Positions 16,489 through 25,293 of a stretch of DNA of 64,000 nucleotides are shown here, one piece after another; the stretch's first letter is position 1, and every line of letters begins with the position of its first letter. The DNA lies in NCBI RefSeq assembly GCF_016907515.1, contig NZ_JAFBBY010000001.1, positions 2,418,001 to 2,482,000 of the forward strand, written 5' to 3'. The DNA comes from Nocardioides nitrophenolicus (GTDB taxonomy: Bacteria > Actinomycetota > Actinomycetes > Propionibacteriales > Nocardioidaceae). Made by a program: the position numbers and the translations under genes. The notes below the pieces were generated by a model. The model was not told where the DNA came from. It saw nothing but the letters and a program-made list of their open reading frames with translations, and did not search any database.

Positions 16489-17238
16489 TCAGCCGATCCG
16501 CGCGGCGATCGCCGCGGCGGCTTCCTGGAGGGAGCCGATCGCGCGGGCGATCAGCTCGTCGGTCTTGCGGACGTCGGGGATCGACACGCTCATCGCCGGC
16601 TGGTGCTCGGCGGTGCGCGCGAGCGGCACGGCGACGCAGAACACGCCGGGCGTGTACTCCGCGTGGTCCTCGGCGAAGCCCCGCTCGCGGATCTCGCGGA
16701 GCTGGTCGAGCAGCGCCGCGGGTCCCGGGAGGGTGGTGCTGGTGTACCGGGTGAACGGCTCCTCGCCCACCCGGCGCAGCACCTCGTCATCGTCGAGGGT
16801 GCTGAGCAGGGCCTTCCCGATGCCGGTGGCGTACGCCGGCAGCCGGGCGCCGACGTGGGAGGCGAGCCGCAGCTGGTGGTCGGGATCGACCTTCGCGACG
16901 TAGACGTTGTCGGCGCCGTCGAGCACGGCGAGCTGCACCGTCTCGTTCAGCTCGTCTCGCACGGCGGCCATGTAGGGCAACGCGAGGCTCTCGATCGACG
17001 CGGCGCTGAGGTAGCTGCGTCCCGCCTGCCAGAGCCGGATCCCGATCCGGAACCGCTTCGTCGTCTGGTCGAGGTCGAGGAAGCCGCGCATCACCATGGT
17101 GTGCAGCAGGCCATGGGTGCTGCTCTTGGGCAGGCCCATCTTCTGCTGGACCTCGGCCAGGGTGAGCCCGTCGGGATGCTCGGTGAGCAGCTCGAAGATG
17201 AGCAGCACCCGGTCGGCCGACTTGACCGGCGCACTCAT
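16489..17238 (-). CDS. IclR-family transcriptional regulator of the rhamnoside operon
   Basis: This 249-residue protein has an N-terminal winged helix (about residues 6-65, MGLPKSSTHGLLHTM) and a C-terminal IclR ligand domain. Its ATG overlaps the upstream metallo-hydrolase-like gene by 4 nt. It is encoded inside the catabolic operon, so it is probably autoregulated together with it. The palindromes at 29155-29178 in the operon's divergent promoter region are candidate binding sites. The effector is unknown. Confidence 0.87.
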   Translation of the reverse strand: MSAPVKSADRVLLIFELLTEHPDGLTLAEVQQKMGLPKSSTHGLLHTMVMRGFLDLDQTTKRFRIGIRLWQAGRSYLSAASIESLALPYMAAVRDELNETVQLAVLDGADNVYVAKVDPDHQLRLASHVGARLPAYATGIGKALLSTLDDDEVLRRVGEEPFTRYTSTTLPGPAALLDQLREIRERGFAEDHAEYTPGVFCVAVPLARTAEHQPAMSVSIPDVRKTDELIARAIGSLQEAAAAIAARIG

Positions 17239-18017
17239 CGCGGCACCGGGACGACGACGCGGTCGGGGTAGCGGGCGAGCTGCCCGGCGTCGTAGAGGGT
17301 GAGCGCGATGTCGGCGGTGCGGCGCACCCGGTCGTGGGCGGCGAGCGCCTCGTAGATGTTCTCGCAGATGCCGATCGGGTGGTCCTCGCGCAGGTTGCGC
17401 TCGGTGAAGTAGGCGTCGGTCATGGTGACGACGCCTGCCGCCGTGTCGACCTCGACGGCCATCGATGCCCGGTGGTGGGAGCCGGTCCACCAGGTGCGCA
17501 GGCCCGGGGCGATCTCGTCCTCGTCCTCGAGCAGTCGCACCCGCGGCCAGGCGGGACCGGTCAGCTGGGCGACGACGTCGGGCGTCAGCGAGGTGTCCCG
17601 GTCGTCGTGGGGATGCCGGTGGCTGGTGTGGAAGTGGGTCCAGCCCCGGCGGGTGAGGCAGATCTGGGCGCGCTCGAAGGCCAGCACGTTCGCGGTCGTG
17701 TAGAGCTGGAGCGGGGTGAGCAGCACGTGCGTGATGCTGTCGAGCGGTACGCCGAGGGCGTCGAGCTGGTCGGGGAGCCACTGGCCCGGCTCCCGGCGGA
17801 AGGCGGCGCGCTCGCCGAGGAAGGAGGCCCAGCCCTCGTTCATGGCGGTCAGGTCCTGCGCCGGGCCGGTGCCCACCAGCGCCCGGACGCCGTCGCCCTC
17901 GACGAGGAAGGCCTGGAAGGCCAGCTCGTACCACTGGTCCCAGTCCGACATCCAGTAGACCTCCGGCCCGGGGACCTCACCGGTCCCCAGCGGCAGGATC
18001 CGCACCCCGAACGTCAT
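17235..18017 (-). CDS. Metallo-beta-lactamase-fold protein with lost metal ligands
   Basis: This 260-residue protein aligns with N-acyl-homoserine-lactonase-like MBL proteins. Where they carry TH-x-H-x-DH, it has THVLLTPLQLYTTAN (near residues 95-109): all four metal ligands are replaced. The LVDTGP motif is LVGTGP. Only a GSHHRAS His pair and a TDAYF Asp remain of the later ligands. A dinuclear zinc site therefore cannot form in the usual way. The rest of the fold looks intact and the gene is embedded in an operon, so it is more likely repurposed than decayed. Confidence 0.72.
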   Translation of the reverse strand: MTFGVRILPLGTGEVPGPEVYWMSDWDQWYELAFQAFLVEGDGVRALVGTGPAQDLTAMNEGWASFLGERAAFRREPGQWLPDQLDALGVPLDSITHVLLTPLQLYTTANVLAFERAQICLTRRGWTHFHTSHRHPHDDRDTSLTPDVVAQLTGPAWPRVRLLEDEDEIAPGLRTWWTGSHHRASMAVEVDTAAGVVTMTDAYFTERNLREDHPIGICENIYEALAAHDRVRRTADIALTLYDAGQLARYPDRVVVPVPR

Positions 18018-18054
18018 CGCTCCTCCTTCTCCCGGCTTCGCCCCGACCTCGCGG

Positions 18055-18987
18055 TCAGGGCATCAACAGTGCTTTGGTCGTCTCGGTGACGCCCGCCATG
18101 AGGCTGGTGAACACCTCGGCCCCCTCGGTGAGGGGGAACGTGGTGGCCCAGTCCAGCCGAACTCGGGTCGCCAGGTCGAGTGCTTGGTCGAAGTCGCGCG
18201 GCGTGTAGCAGTACGACCCGACCACGCGCTTCTCGGCGCGGACGATCTCCTGGCCGTCGAAGCCGGCCGACGCACTGAGCAGCCCGATCCACACCGCGGT
18301 GCCGCCGGGGCGCAGGAAGTCGACCGACGCCTGGTGCGTCGCCTCGGCCCCGACGGCGTCGATGATCGCGTCGTAGCGGCCTTCCAGCGTGCTGCTCGTC
18401 CGCGCGGCGCCGAGACTCGCCGCGAGCTCGAGCCGACCCGGGGCCAGATCGGTGACCGTGACGTCCGCGGTGTGCTGCAGCGCGACCAGCAGGCAGGTCA
18501 GGCCGATGGTGCCGGCGCCGAGGATGGCTACCCGGCTGTCCGGTCCCAGGTCCGCGAGCCGGACGGCGTGCACGGCGTTGGCGAGCGGCTCCACGAGCGC
18601 CGCCTCCGCGAAGGAGAGGTCGTCGGGCAGCTCGCGCACCGCCCGCTCGGGCACGACGACCCGCTCGGCGAAGGCCCCGGGCGCGTCGATGCCGATGATC
18701 GCCCGGGTCTCGCACAGCTGCTCGTCCCCGCGGACGCAGGCCGCGCAGCCGCCGCAGCTGAGCAACGGGTTGACGGTGACCCGTCGTCCGTCGGGTGTGG
18801 TGCCGGAGAACTCGTGGCCCATCACCAGCGGTGGCTTGCGGAACTCGGTGTGGGCGATGCCGTGCAGCTCGCTGCCGCAGATGCCGGAGGCGACCACCCG
18901 GATCTCGACCTCGCCGGCGGCGGCGACCGGCTCGGGGACGTCCTGGAGCTCCACGACGCCCGGTCCGGTGAACACGAGGGCCTTCAT
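18055..18987 (-). CDS. Zinc-dependent alcohol dehydrogenase (MDR family)
   Basis: This 310-residue medium-chain dehydrogenase has the catalytic Zn ligands in GICGSE (Cys near 38) and MGHEF (His-Glu). A structural-Zn lobe with four cysteines (CGGCAACVRGDEQLC) follows. The NAD motif is GAGTIG near residue 165. It is shorter than sorbitol/threonine dehydrogenases but complete. It overlaps the 2-hydroxyacid dehydrogenase by 4 nt. It probably oxidises a polyol or sugar-acid hydroxyl group in the rhamnoside pathway. Confidence 0.85.
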   Translation of the reverse strand: MKALVFTGPGVVELQDVPEPVAAAGEVEIRVVASGICGSELHGIAHTEFRKPPLVMGHEFSGTTPDGRRVTVNPLLSCGGCAACVRGDEQLCETRAIIGIDAPGAFAERVVVPERAVRELPDDLSFAEAALVEPLANAVHAVRLADLGPDSRVAILGAGTIGLTCLLVALQHTADVTVTDLAPGRLELAASLGAARTSSTLEGRYDAIIDAVGAEATHQASVDFLRPGGTAVWIGLLSASAGFDGQEIVRAEKRVVGSYCYTPRDFDQALDLATRVRLDWATTFPLTEGAEVFTSLMAGVTETTKALLMP

Positions 18988-19913
18988 CGCGAGCTGTCCT
19001 CGAGCAGGGCCGCCAGCCTGGCCGCGGCGCGCACCCGCAGCTGGGGCAGCGACTCGGTCGACAGGTAGGCGATGTGGGGGTTGACCAGCACCCGCGCGTG
19101 GGCGGCGAGCCGGGCGGCGACGCCGGCCGGCGGCTCGCTGGAGAGTACGTCGAGCGAGGCGAACCCGAGACTGCCGGCATCGAGCGCGGCGAGCAGCGCG
19201 TCCTCGTCCACGAGCGCGCCGCGGGCGGTGTTGACCAGGTGACCGCCCGCGCCGAGCCCGGCGAGCACGGTTGCGTCGACGACGCCCGCGGTCTCCGCGG
19301 TGGACGGCATGTGCAGGGTCAGGTGGTTCACGGCGGCGGCCAGCTCGCCGAGCGTCTCGTGCCGGGTGACCGACGCCGGGACCTCGGTCGCGAACGGGTC
19401 CCACACGTGGACCGGGAAGCCCAGCGCGGACACGCGATCGGCGACGGCACGACCGATCCGGCCGAAGCCGGCGATGCCGACCGGGTCCTGCGCCGGCGGC
19501 AGCGGGGCGGCGATGCCGGCCGTGCCCCACCCCGCCTCCGCGACCCGCCGGGCGGCGGCCGTGAGCCGCCGGTTGTGGGCATAGATCGATGCCGCGGCAT
19601 GGTCGGCCACCTCGGCGATGCAGTAGTCGTCGACATTGCTGACGGCGACACCGTGGCGGGCCGCGGCGTCGAGGTCGATGTTGTCGAGACCGATGCCGTA
19701 GCGGACCACGGCGCGCAGACCGGGGAGCGCGGCGAAGACCCGCTCGGTCATCGGCGCCCACTGCACCAGGATCCCCTCGGCGTCCCGGGCGGCCGCGATC
19801 ACCTCGTCCTCGGCGAGCACGCCGGCGAGCGTCACGTCGTACCCCTCGCCGAGCTCGGCCCGCTCGTGGGACCCGTCGCCCAGGTTGGTGTCGGTGATGA
19901 CGATTCTTCGCAT
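18984..19913 (-). CDS. D-isomer-specific 2-hydroxyacid dehydrogenase
   Basis: This 309-residue NAD-dependent enzyme interconverts 2-ketoacids and D-2-hydroxyacids. The Rossmann motif GFGRIG is near residue 149. The catalytic Arg lies in NTARGALVDE, the Glu in DVLSSEPP and the His in NPHIAYLS. This is the triad of the family. It is coupled to the alcohol dehydrogenase. The substrate is unknown; a sugar-derived ketoacid is likely. Confidence 0.87.
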   Translation of the reverse strand: MRRIVITDTNLGDGSHERAELGEGYDVTLAGVLAEDEVIAAARDAEGILVQWAPMTERVFAALPGLRAVVRYGIGLDNIDLDAAARHGVAVSNVDDYCIAEVADHAAASIYAHNRRLTAAARRVAEAGWGTAGIAAPLPPAQDPVGIAGFGRIGRAVADRVSALGFPVHVWDPFATEVPASVTRHETLGELAAAVNHLTLHMPSTAETAGVVDATVLAGLGAGGHLVNTARGALVDEDALLAALDAGSLGFASLDVLSSEPPAGVAARLAAHARVLVNPHIAYLSTESLPQLRVRAAARLAALLEDSSR

Positions 19914-19946
19914 GGGAACTCTCTGTTCGTTCGGGGAACGCCGGGC

Positions 19947-20759
19947 TCAGACCGAGCCGGCGAAGCTGGAGGTGTCGCCCAGGCCCTCCGGGCCCATGGC
20001 GAGGTAGCCGCCGTCGACCGGCAGGTCGACTCCGGTGATGAAGCTGGCCTCGGGCGAGCACAGGAAGCCGATGGCGGCCGCGACCTCGGCGGCCTCACCG
20101 AGCCTGCGGAGCAGGTGGAAGCGGCCCCAGACCGGCTCCCAGCGCTCCCGCCCGCCGTCGACCGCCGCGGCCGCGACCTCGGGGGTCCAGATCCAGCCGG
20201 GTGAGACCGAGTTGACCCGGATCCCGTCGCCGGCGAGGTCCATCGCCAGGCACCGGGTCAGCCCGACGATCGCGCTCTTCGTGGTGTTGTAGGTCCAGCG
20301 CTGGGGCTGGGCGACATGGGCGGAGACGCTGGCGGTGTTGACCACGGCCGCGCCCGCGGCGCGGGCCAGGTGCGGATGCGCCGCCTGGACGACATTGCTG
20401 ATGCCCTGGACGTTGACCCGCAGCACGGCGTCCCACTCCGCGGGGGTGGCATCGAGGCCGCGGGCCAGGAAGCTGGCCGCGCAGTTGACCACGACGTCGA
20501 GACCGCCGTGCTCGGCCACCACCGCCTCAACGGCGCCGGTCACCCGGTCCCGGTCGGCGACATCGACCGGGACCGGGTGGATCCGCGCGGACCCGGAGGA
20601 GGGAGCCTCGGCGGCCGCCTGGCGCAGCCGGTCCTCGGCGATGTCGAGCGCGGCGACGGTGTAGCCGCGGGTGGCGAACAGCTCGGCGGTGGCCCGGCCG
20701 ATGCCGGACGCCGCGCCGGTTACGAGCGCGACCTTCGGCCGCGATGCCGCGTTCTCCAT
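19947..20759 (-). CDS. Short-chain dehydrogenase/reductase
   Basis: This 270-residue classical SDR has a TGAASGIG cofactor motif (residues 14-21), catalytic Ser in NTASVSA and YNTTK near residue 157. The acidic residue after beta2 (ALDIAEDR) indicates NAD preference. A sugar-acid 4-dehydrogenase (2-keto-3-deoxy-rhamnonate type) would fit next to the FAH hydrolase, but the sequence alone does not fix the substrate. Confidence 0.85.
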   Translation of the reverse strand: MENAASRPKVALVTGAASGIGRATAELFATRGYTVAALDIAEDRLRQAAAEAPSSGSARIHPVPVDVADRDRVTGAVEAVVAEHGGLDVVVNCAASFLARGLDATPAEWDAVLRVNVQGISNVVQAAHPHLARAAGAAVVNTASVSAHVAQPQRWTYNTTKSAIVGLTRCLAMDLAGDGIRVNSVSPGWIWTPEVAAAAVDGGRERWEPVWGRFHLLRRLGEAAEVAAAIGFLCSPEASFITGVDLPVDGGYLAMGPEGLGDTSSFAGSV

Positions 20760-20806
20760 GCTGATTCCCTTCCTCCGGGGTCGAGTGCGTCAGTCGACGG
20801 CGTCGA

Positions 20807-22393
20807 CTACTTGGACAGCCACACGTTGTTGACCGTCGGCACCGAGTACCGCAGCCGGCTCGGCTCGTCGAGGTCCGCGCTGTGGACCTTCTTCGACGAG
20901 ACGAAGCCGATCGGCTGGCTGGTCGTCCACACCCACGGCAGCTCCTCGGTGAGGATGGCGTCGGCCTGGCCCCACAGCTCCTTGCGCTTCGCGGTGTCGT
21001 CGGTGAGCCGCGCCTCGTCCACCAGCTGGTCGAACTCCGGGTTCGCGAAGCCGGTGCTGTTGAGGTCGCCGCTGGAGTAGAAGAAGCGGTACGGCAGCAG
21101 GTCCGGCGTGAGGAAGCCGGCCATGGTCCAGCAGGCGGCGTCGTACTTGCCCGCGATGAAGTTGGACACGGCGGTGGTGCTCTCCTGGACGTCGACCTTC
21201 ACGTCCATGCCGGCCTCGGTGAGCTGGCGCTCGACGACATCGGTCGTGTTGACCGTGGGACGGCACATGTAGGTGAAGGACACCGGGGTGCCGGTCTCGG
21301 CCTCGTACTCGTCGACCAGCTTCTTCGCCTCGTCCAGGTCGTGGCCGGGGTCCGCGTTGTCGTTGTGGAACGGGTCGGACTCCGGGAACAGGTTGACGGC
21401 CGGGCGGGCCATGCCCTCCTTGGTCAGGTCGACGATCTCGTCGCGGTCCAGCGCCATCGAGACGGCCTTGCGAACCCGCGGGTCGTCGAACGGCGGCTTG
21501 GTGATGTTGAGGGCGATCGAGTCCTGGTCGCTGCCGACGCCCTGCACGAAGTTGAGCGAGGCGTCGTTCTGGGCCTGCAGCATGATCGTCGGGTTGATCG
21601 TCGGCGCGTAGTCGATGTCACCGGACTGCAGCGCCTGGAAGCGAGCCTGCTCGTCCTCGATCAGGCGGATCTGCACCTTGTCGAGATAGGGCTCGTCCTT
21701 GCCCCAGTACTCGGGATTGCGCACCAGCACGGTGTCCTTGCCAGGTCCCCAGGACTCGAGCTTGTACGGTCCGACGCCGGCCGCGTGGCTGGTGTAGTCG
21801 TCGCCGTACTGCTGCAGCGCGGTCGGCGAGGCGATGTAGCCGGCGGTGCCACTGCCGTCGTACGAGAGGGCGTAGGGCAGCCCGGCGTAGGCGTTCTTGA
21901 GGTGGAACACCACGGTCGTCTCGTCGGGCGCGTCCACGGACTCCACCGAGGACAGCAGCGACTTCGCGGTCGACGGGACGTCCGGGTCGAGGTGGCGGTC
22001 CATGTTGAACTTCACCGCGGCCGCGTCGAAGGGCGTGCCGTCGCTGAACTTCAGGCCGGTCGGCAGCTTCATCGTCCACTCGGTGAAGTCGGCGTTCGGC
22101 TCCATCGACTCGGCGATGTTCGGCTTCGGCTCGTCACCGAGCTTCTCGACCTTCATCAAGGTGTCGTAGATGGCGTAGCCGGTCAGGGCCATGGCGTTGG
22201 CCGAGCCCTTGGCGGGGTCGAGGGTGGTCACCTCCGAGCTCATGCCGACCCGCAGGGTGCCGCCGCTCTGGGGCTCGTCGGAGTCGGAGCCCGAGCCACC
22301 GCCCGAGCAGCCGGCGAACAGCAGGACGCCCGCCACCGAGGCAGCCATCGCGGTCCGGAGGCGTCCGAGCCCGCCAGATCCGAATGTGGTCAT
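20807..22393 (-). CDS. ABC transporter substrate-binding lipoprotein (SBP_bac_5)
   Basis: This 528-residue extracytoplasmic protein has a lipobox LLFAGC (Cys29) after a hydrophobic signal, so it is lipid-anchored. The body matches family 5 solute-binding proteins (DppA/OppA type), which bind peptides but also opines and oligosaccharides. The ATG at 22393 has an AAGGAGAAG site. It is the binding partner of the four downstream-named transporter components and lies after them in the same operon. A glycoside ligand is inferred from the rhamnosidase. Confidence 0.88.
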   Translation of the reverse strand: MTTFGSGGLGRLRTAMAASVAGVLLFAGCSGGGSGSDSDEPQSGGTLRVGMSSEVTTLDPAKGSANAMALTGYAIYDTLMKVEKLGDEPKPNIAESMEPNADFTEWTMKLPTGLKFSDGTPFDAAAVKFNMDRHLDPDVPSTAKSLLSSVESVDAPDETTVVFHLKNAYAGLPYALSYDGSGTAGYIASPTALQQYGDDYTSHAAGVGPYKLESWGPGKDTVLVRNPEYWGKDEPYLDKVQIRLIEDEQARFQALQSGDIDYAPTINPTIMLQAQNDASLNFVQGVGSDQDSIALNITKPPFDDPRVRKAVSMALDRDEIVDLTKEGMARPAVNLFPESDPFHNDNADPGHDLDEAKKLVDEYEAETGTPVSFTYMCRPTVNTTDVVERQLTEAGMDVKVDVQESTTAVSNFIAGKYDAACWTMAGFLTPDLLPYRFFYSSGDLNSTGFANPEFDQLVDEARLTDDTAKRKELWGQADAILTEELPWVWTTSQPIGFVSSKKVHSADLDEPSRLRYSVPTVNNVWLSK

Positions 22394-22454
22394 CTCTTCT
22401 CCTTGTGATCGACGCACGTCGGCGTGCGTTGGGGGTGCGGGCGGCCTGGTGGAG

Positions 22455-23411
22455 TCAGGCGCCCAGCGGGTGCAGGCAGGCGGCGGTGTGGGCTCCTGGC
22501 TGCAGGTCGGGGCGGGTGGCGCGGCAGTCGTCCTGCACCAGCGGGCACAGGCCGGCGAACCGGCAGCCGGGCTCGGCGCGGCCGTCGACCGTGCCGGTCG
22601 CGGGCCGCATCCGCAGGCCCGTCGCCGTCGTGGCAGCCGGGACCAGCGTGGGGACCGAGTCGTGGAGGATCGCGGTGTAGGGGTGCTGCGGCCGGTCGGT
22701 CACGGCGGGGGTGTCGCCCTGCTCGACCACCGTGCCGGCGTACATCACGGCGGTGCGGTCACAGAGCGTGGCGACCACCGAGAGGTCGTGGGAGATGAAG
22801 AGCATCGCGAGACCCTGCTCCTCGCGCAGCTCGGCGAGCAGCTCGAGGATCTGCGCCTGGATCGAGACGTCGAGGGCGGAGACGGGCTCGTCGCAGATGA
22901 GCACCTCCGGGCGCAGCACCGTGGCCCGGGCGATGGCCGCGCGCTGGCACTGACCACCGGAGACCTCCGAGGGACGGCGCTGGGCCATCTGCGGCGAGAT
23001 GCCGACCCGGGCCAGCTCCTCGAGCGCGCGCTCGCGGCGCTCGGCGGCGTTGCCCTGCTTCCAGACCCGCAGCGGCTCGGCCACGGAGTCGAGCAGCGAG
23101 CGGCGCGGGTTGAACGAGCCGGCGGGGTTCTGGAAGATCGCCTGCACCCGCGGTGCGAGCGAACGACGACGGCCGGGCGTGACCGGCGCGCCGTCGAGCA
23201 GCACCTGCCCGCTGGTCAGCCGCTGCAGGCCCATGAGCACCCGCGCGGTCGTGGACTTGCCGCAGCCGGACTCGCCCACAAGGCCGAGGATCTCTCCGCG
23301 GCGCAGCTGCAGGTCGACGCCGTCGATGGCGCGGAACTCGTTGCGGTCGGCGTCGCGGAAGGTGACGCCGCCGCCCCGCACCTCCAGGACGGGAGAGCTG
23401 GTCGTGGTCAT
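22455..23411 (-). CDS. Oligopeptide/dipeptide-type ABC transporter ATP-binding protein (DppF-like)
   Basis: This 318-residue ATPase has Walker A GESGCGKST near residue 44, signature SGGQ (SEVSGGQCQR), and Walker B ICDEPVSALD. The C-terminal oligopeptide/dipeptide ABC extension contains three cysteines (near CRFAGLC and DDC). Those cysteines often bind an Fe-S cluster in this subfamily. The ATG overlaps the partner ATPase gene by 4 nt. Confidence 0.9.
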   Translation of the reverse strand: MTTTSSPVLEVRGGGVTFRDADRNEFRAIDGVDLQLRRGEILGLVGESGCGKSTTARVLMGLQRLTSGQVLLDGAPVTPGRRRSLAPRVQAIFQNPAGSFNPRRSLLDSVAEPLRVWKQGNAAERRERALEELARVGISPQMAQRRPSEVSGGQCQRAAIARATVLRPEVLICDEPVSALDVSIQAQILELLAELREEQGLAMLFISHDLSVVATLCDRTAVMYAGTVVEQGDTPAVTDRPQHPYTAILHDSVPTLVPAATTATGLRMRPATGTVDGRAEPGCRFAGLCPLVQDDCRATRPDLQPGAHTAACLHPLGA

Positions 23412-24394
23412 CGCGCGACCTCCGTCGGGTTCCAGCAGGCGAAGGTGTGGTCGGGTACGCCGGCCGCCGGCTCCAGCGCCGGCACCTGGTCGGCGCAGGC
23501 CGCCACCGCGTGCACGCAGCGGGGCGCGAACCGACAGCCCGCGGGCGGGTGGACCAGGTCCGGCGGCAGTCCGCCGATCGGCTTCGGCAGCTCGCGCCGG
23601 CCGTGGTCGATGCGCGGGATCGCGGCCAGCAGCGCGCTGGTGTAGCGCATTCGCGGCGCGCGGAGCACGTCGTCGACCTTGCCCTGCTCGGAGATCCGGC
23701 CGGCGTACATCACGGAGACGGCGTCGGTGTGGCGGGCCACGACGCCGAGGTCGTGGCTGACCATCACCAGTCCGATCGAGAGCTCCCGGCACAGCTCGTC
23801 GAACAGCTCGAGGATGCGGGCCTGCACGGTGACGTCGAGCGCCGTGGTCGGCTCGTCGGCGAAGAGCAGCGCGGGGCTGTTGGCGACCGCGATCGCGATC
23901 ATCACCCGCTGCCGCATTCCGCCGGACAGCTCGTGGGCCCGGGACCTGAACCGCCGCTCGGCCTGCGGGATGCCGACCAGGTCGAGCAGCTCGACCGCCC
24001 GGGCCCGGGCCTTGGCCTTGTCCATGGCCGGGTCGCGGCGCAGCGTCTCGACGATCTGCTGGCCGACCGGGGTGATCGGGTGCAGCGAGCTCAGCGGGTC
24101 CTGGAACACCATGGCGATCTCCCGGCCCCACAGCTCGCGACGCTCCTTGTCGCTCATCGCGAGCAGGTCGCGGCCACGGAAGGTGATCTCGCCGGAGATC
24201 CGGGCGTCCTTGGCGCCGAGCAGGCCCATCGCCGTACGGGACAGTACGGACTTGCCCGACCCGGACTCGCCGACGATGCCCACCCGCTCGCCGCGGGCGA
24301 CGTCGAGGCTGACGCCGTCGACCGCGCGCAGCGGCCCGTTGGCGGTGCGGAACTCGACGACCAGGTCGCGGATCCGGAGCAGTGGCTCGCTCAT
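23408..24394 (-). CDS. Oligopeptide/dipeptide-type ABC transporter ATP-binding protein (DppD-like)
   Basis: This 328-residue ATPase has Walker A GESGSGKS near residue 40, signature LSGGMRQR and Walker B LFADEPTTALD. A C-terminal cysteine-containing extension (CRFAPRCVHAVAAC) follows. It pairs with the DppF-like protein to energise the importer. It overlaps both neighbours by 4 nt. Confidence 0.9.
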   Translation of the reverse strand: MSEPLLRIRDLVVEFRTANGPLRAVDGVSLDVARGERVGIVGESGSGKSVLSRTAMGLLGAKDARISGEITFRGRDLLAMSDKERRELWGREIAMVFQDPLSSLHPITPVGQQIVETLRRDPAMDKAKARARAVELLDLVGIPQAERRFRSRAHELSGGMRQRVMIAIAVANSPALLFADEPTTALDVTVQARILELFDELCRELSIGLVMVSHDLGVVARHTDAVSVMYAGRISEQGKVDDVLRAPRMRYTSALLAAIPRIDHGRRELPKPIGGLPPDLVHPPAGCRFAPRCVHAVAACADQVPALEPAAGVPDHTFACWNPTEVAR

Positions 24395-25293
24395 GCGCGG
24401 GCTCCCGTCGCCGGGTCACCGTCGACCAGGAACCGGTCGGAGATGAGGTTGAGGCTGAGGATGGTGAGCAGTAGGAAGGCGCCGGGAACCAGGATCAGCA
24501 ACGGGTCGGTGGTCATGTAGATCCGGCCCTCGTTGATCATCCCGCCCCAGGTGGGCTGGGTGCGGGGGACGCCGATGCCGAGGAAGCTCAGGCTGCCCTC
24601 GATCAGGATCGCGCGGCCGATGCTGACGAAGCCGAACGCGAGGATCGCCTCGGCGATGTTGGGCAGCACGTCGCGGCGCATGATCGAGAGCACCGGCGTG
24701 CCGATCACCTCGCTCGCCTCGAGGTACTCGGTCTCGAGCAGGGCCAGCGTCTGGGCCCGGGCCAGCCGGACGAACACCGGGAACATCGGCACGGTGATCG
24801 CGATCATCACATTGGTGACGCTCGCGCCCAGGAAGGAGGCCAGGCCCAGCGCCAGCACCAGGCCGGGGAAGGCCAGGATGACGTCGACGACGAACGAGAT
24901 CACCGCGGCGACCGGGCCGCCGTAGTAGGCCGACAGCATCCCGAGCGGGACGCCGACCAGCGCGGCGATGAGCACCGAGCCGACCCCGATGAGCACCGAG
25001 ACCTGGGCCCCGTCGAGCGCGCGGGCGAGCAGGTCGCGACCGAGGTTGTCCGCGCCGAGCCAGTGCTCGGCGCCGAACTTGGCGAACCGGCTCTCGGCGC
25101 CGATGTCGAGCGGGTCGATGCCGCGCAGCGGGGGCAGCACGAGCATGCCGCCGACGAGCAGGACCAGCCAGCCGGCGGACAGCCGCTCGGCGATCGTCCA
25201 GCGGCCACCGCGCCGACGACGGCGACGGCCGGCCGGCCGAGGCGCCGGCTCCGGCGTCGGGACCGGTGCGGGCACGGGTGCGGTGGCGGTCAT
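24391..25293 (-). CDS. ABC transporter permease (DppC-like)
   Basis: This 300-residue permease has about six transmembrane helices and the EAA loop (ASEVIGTPVLSIMRRDVLPN). An unusually proline-rich cytosolic N-terminus (residues 1-25) precedes an arginine cluster. It forms the channel with the DppB-like protein. The ATG at 25293 overlaps the upstream stop by 4 nt. Confidence 0.9.
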   Translation of the reverse strand: MTATAPVPAPVPTPEPAPRPAGRRRRRRGGRWTIAERLSAGWLVLLVGGMLVLPPLRGIDPLDIGAESRFAKFGAEHWLGADNLGRDLLARALDGAQVSVLIGVGSVLIAALVGVPLGMLSAYYGGPVAAVISFVVDVILAFPGLVLALGLASFLGASVTNVMIAITVPMFPVFVRLARAQTLALLETEYLEASEVIGTPVLSIMRRDVLPNIAEAILAFGFVSIGRAILIEGSLSFLGIGVPRTQPTWGGMINEGRIYMTTDPLLILVPGAFLLLTILSLNLISDRFLVDGDPATGARA

